Of a stretch of DNA of 6,716 nucleotides, positions 4,884 to 6,716 are shown piece by piece; position 1 is the first letter of the stretch; every line of letters starts with the position of its first letter. The DNA is from Sphingomonadales bacterium UBA7473 (lineage in GTDB: Bacteria; Pseudomonadota; Alphaproteobacteria; Sphingomonadales; Sphingomonadaceae). The stretch covers positions 1-6,716 of the forward strand of contig DLOX01000222.1 of assembly GCA_002478575.1 (NCBI GenBank). Reading direction: 5' to 3'. The notes under the pieces are model-generated. The model was given only the letters and a program-made list of their open reading frames with translations, ran no database searches and was not told the DNA's origin. The position numbers were made by a program, and so were the translations under genes.

Positions 4884-5441
4884 ATGTCAGCCTATAACAA
4901 GGGCGATCTAGAGCGCCGCATGACGGGTGCCGTTGATGCGTTGAAAAGCGATTTGCAAGGGCTCCGCACGGGCCGCGCCAATACGTCTTTGCTCGATCCC
5001 ATCGTGGTTGAGGTTTACGGATCCAACATGCCGCTCAACCAAGTGGCGACGGTTTCTGCGCCAGAACCGAGACTGCTTTCGGTTCAGGTTTGGGATAAGT
5101 CCAACGTGACGCCAGTTGAAAAGGCGATCCGCAACGCCGGCCTTGGCATCAACCCGATCACTGACGGCAACAATATCCGCTTGCCCATCCCCGATATGAC
5201 AGAGGATCGCCGCAAGGAGCTGGTGAAGCTGGCTTCGCAATATGCAGAGAAAGCCAAGATCGCCGTTCGGAACGTCCGCCGTGATGGCAATGATGATCTG
5301 AAAACTGACGAAAAGAAAAAAGAAATCAGCGAAGATGATCGCAAGCGGGCAGAGGCCGACGTTCAAAAGATCACGGACGCTGCCATTGCTGAAATTGATT
5401 TGGCGTTGGCAGCCAAGGAGAAGGAAATCCTTGTTAAGTGA
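4884..5441 (+). CDS. frr: Ribosome recycling factor
   Basis: RRF splits the post-termination ribosome together with EF-G, freeing subunits for new initiation. The 185 residues are exactly the usual size. Signatures are the N-terminal helix ending in DLQGLRTGRANTSLLDPI (23-40, with the conserved arginines of the tRNA-mimic domain), VEVYGSNMPLNQVATVSAPE (42-61), VQVWDKSNVTPVEKAI (67-82), LGINPITDGNNIRLPIPDMTEDRRKEL (about 87-113) and the long C-terminal helix with AVRNVRRDGND (127-137). The ribosome binding site AAGGGG at 4870-4875 lies inside the end of pyrH, and only 3 bases separate the genes, so they are surely cotranscribed. Its stop overlaps the uppS start. Confidence 0.98.
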   Translation: MSAYNKGDLERRMTGAVDALKSDLQGLRTGRANTSLLDPIVVEVYGSNMPLNQVATVSAPEPRLLSVQVWDKSNVTPVEKAIRNAGLGINPITDGNNIRLPIPDMTEDRRKELVKLASQYAEKAKIAVRNVRRDGNDDLKTDEKKKEISEDDRKRAEADVQKITDAAIAEIDLALAAKEKEILVK

Positions 5442-6184
5442 TGGGCCAAGCTGCTGCCCCTCTTGAGGCCATGGTGGCGGGCGGCGGACGATTGCCTCGC
5501 CACGTCGCCATCATCATGGATGGCAATGGCCGCTGGGCCAAGAAGCGCCTTCTTCCGCGCATGGCGGGCCATCGCAAAGGCATAGAAGCTGCCAAAGCCG
5601 TCGTTCGCGCTGCGGGGGAATTTGGCTTAGAGGTCCTGACGCTCTACGCTTTCTCAACCGAGAATTGGAGCCGCCCAGCCGAGGAAGTCGGCGAACTTAT
5701 GGGCCTTCTTCGCCATTTCATCCGGGCGGATGTTGCTGAGCTGGCAGAAAATGGCGTGCAGCTTCGCGTCATCGGCGACTATCGGGCCTTGGCGCCGGAT
5801 TTGGTCAAGCTGATTGATGAGGCGGTCGAGAAAACGGCGTCCAACACCAAAACCACATTGGTCATTGCTCTCAATTATGGGTCGCAGGCTGAAATCACGC
5901 AAGCCGTGCGCGATTTGGCGAGTGATGCGGCAGAAGGCCGGATCGATCCTGTCGCCATCACCGCTGAGCATGTAACAGCGCGTTTGGAAACGAGCGATTG
6001 GCCGGCGCCTGACCTGTTGATCCGCACATCGGGTGAGCAGCGTCTTTCCAACTTCCTCCTGTGGCAAGCGGCCTATGCCGAGCTGCTTTTCGTTGATACG
6101 CTTTGGCCGGACTTTGGTCGAGCCGAGCTGAAGGCTGCCTTGGACCAATATGCACGTCGCGAAAGGCGATTTGGCGGCTTGTGA
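5441..6184 (+). CDS. uppS: Undecaprenyl diphosphate synthase (cis-prenyltransferase)
   Basis: UppS adds eight isopentenyl units in cis to farnesyl diphosphate, making the C55 carrier lipid used for peptidoglycan and O-antigen assembly at the inner face of the membrane. Residues counted from ATG 5441 (247 residues): HVAIIMDGNGRWAKKR (21-36) with catalytic Asp27, AGHRKG (42-47), LYAFSTENWSRP (68-79), IALNYGSQAEI (142-152) and the C-terminal RTSGEQRLSNFLLWQAAY (195-212) followed by the conserved Glu214. All key residues are present. The start ATG overlaps the frr stop by one base (TGATG). A GTG at 5438 adds one residue and is equally possible. A later ATG at 5471 would also keep the core. AAGGA around 5421-5425 is a rather distant ribosome binding site, and coupling to frr is likely. 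cdsA follows with a 4-bp overlap. Confidence 0.95.
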   Translation: MGQAAAPLEAMVAGGGRLPRHVAIIMDGNGRWAKKRLLPRMAGHRKGIEAAKAVVRAAGEFGLEVLTLYAFSTENWSRPAEEVGELMGLLRHFIRADVAELAENGVQLRVIGDYRALAPDLVKLIDEAVEKTASNTKTTLVIALNYGSQAEITQAVRDLASDAAEGRIDPVAITAEHVTARLETSDWPAPDLLIRTSGEQRLSNFLLWQAAYAELLFVDTLWPDFGRAELKAALDQYARRERRFGGL

Positions 6185-6716
6185 GCGGCGGACGCATCTT
6201 CAACGCTGAACTGGCGCAGCGTGTTGTTGTTGGCGTGATCCTGCTGGTTGTCGCAGGCGTGGAGCTTTGGCTTGGTGGCTTTGCCTTTTGGGTTTTGGTG
6301 ACCGCCGCTGGCTTGTTGATGCTGTCTGAATATGGCGCTTTGCTCAAGGCCAATGATCAGGATCGGCGCATGGCCATGTATGCGCTGTGCATTCCGCTTG
6401 GCATTGCCTGCCCTTGGGCTGCGGGTGTCAATTTCGTAGGCCTGGGTGCGCTCATCGGCATGGCCGTCGCAGTCACCGCAAAAACGGGCAGCCGTGCTTT
6501 GGGAGCAGGCTTGCTGTATGTGGGGCTGCCAGTGTTCGCGCTTCTCTGGCTGCGCGATCAGCCGGGAGAGATGGGGATGCTGCTCGCCTTCTGGGCGCTC
6601 GCGATCGTTTGGGCGACAGACATTGGAGCCTTCTTCGCTGGTCGAGCCATTGGCGGTGCAAAAATTGCGCCTTCGATCAGCCCGAACAAGACTTGGGCCG
6701 GATTGATTGGCGGGGC
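6181..6716 (+). CDS. cdsA: Phosphatidate cytidylyltransferase (CDP-diacylglycerol synthase), 5' part
   Basis: CdsA is an inner-membrane enzyme that makes CDP-diacylglycerol from phosphatidate and CTP, the common precursor of all phospholipids and the substrate of the PssA encoded at 1055-1837. The gene starts at GTG 6181 inside the uppS stop (GTGA) and runs off the right edge after 178 codons of an expected 220-290. The protein begins MSGGRIFNAELAQRVVVGVI, with the ELxxR pattern typical of CdsA N-termini. Hydrophobic helices follow at about 15-48, 66-80, 85-99, 107-123 and 132-153. WATDIGAFFAGRAIGG (144-159) and ISPNKTWAGLIGG (166-178) are the family core with conserved Asp147 and the SPxKTW element. 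The C-terminal signature is out of view. Identity is firm; completeness cannot be judged. Confidence 0.93.
   Translation, partial: MSGGRIFNAELAQRVVVGVILLVVAGVELWLGGFAFWVLVTAAGLLMLSEYGALLKANDQDRRMAMYALCIPLGIACPWAAGVNFVGLGALIGMAVAVTAKTGSRALGAGLLYVGLPVFALLWLRDQPGEMGMLLAFWALAIVWATDIGAFFAGRAIGGAKIAPSISPNKTWAGLIGG

Noticed and set aside
6446..6706. Plus-strand open frame of 86 codons at the right edge.
   Set aside because: It is out of frame with cdsA, which covers the same bases from the GTG at 6181 and has clear family motifs.
1..6716. Mobile elements, CRISPR repeats, tRNA or rRNA genes, phage or toxin-antitoxin modules.
   Set aside because: None found on reading both strands. All but about 0.5 kb is accounted for by housekeeping genes and the small membrane-protein gene, and base composition looks even.

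Overview
This window looks like ordinary chromosomal housekeeping DNA from an alphaproteobacterium, most likely a sphingomonad (Sphingomonadales). The clues are the eukaryotic-type NADP-isocitrate dehydrogenase, the short-form phosphatidylserine decarboxylase paired with pssA, the rpsB-tsf-pyrH-frr-uppS-cdsA order, moderate GC and an alphaproteobacterial-type GTTC-N7-GTTC box. The genus assignment is inference; no rRNA marker is present. I see no mobile element, CRISPR array, tRNA or rRNA.

Layout. (1) 1-212, minus strand: the 5' end of icd, running off the left edge. (2) 213-323: a 111-bp divergent promoter region with a 15-bp palindrome between two plausible -35 elements. (3) 324-1837, plus strand: psd and pssA, overlapping by 4 bp. 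They form the two-step route from CDP-diacylglycerol to phosphatidylethanolamine. (4) 1803-2030, minus strand: a 75-residue single-span membrane protein of unknown function, convergent with pssA and overlapping its 3' end by 35 bp. Its promoter is strong, with a LexA-type GTTC-N7-GTTC box exactly filling the spacer. (5) 2031-2247: a divergent control region holding that promoter and a candidate rpsB promoter and structured leader. (6) 2248-4056, plus strand: rpsB and tsf, separated by a terminator-like hairpin, with a strong hairpin after tsf. (7) 4155-6716, plus strand: pyrH, frr, uppS and a partial cdsA, tightly packed (3-bp gap, then 1-bp and 4-bp overlaps), running off the right edge.

How the genes work together. 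rpsB, tsf and frr serve translation (ribosome assembly, EF-Tu recycling, ribosome recycling). pyrH makes UDP for RNA and envelope precursors. uppS makes the lipid carrier for peptidoglycan. cdsA makes CDP-diacylglycerol, the substrate of the PssA encoded 4 kb upstream. The window is therefore a growth-linked cluster of translation and membrane synthesis.

The least ordinary element is the small membrane-protein gene with a LexA-like box. It resembles in layout, though not in recognisable sequence, the SOS-induced small membrane division inhibitors of other bacteria. A second notable point is that the best psd promoter would start transcription at the ATG itself, which predicts a leaderless mRNA.
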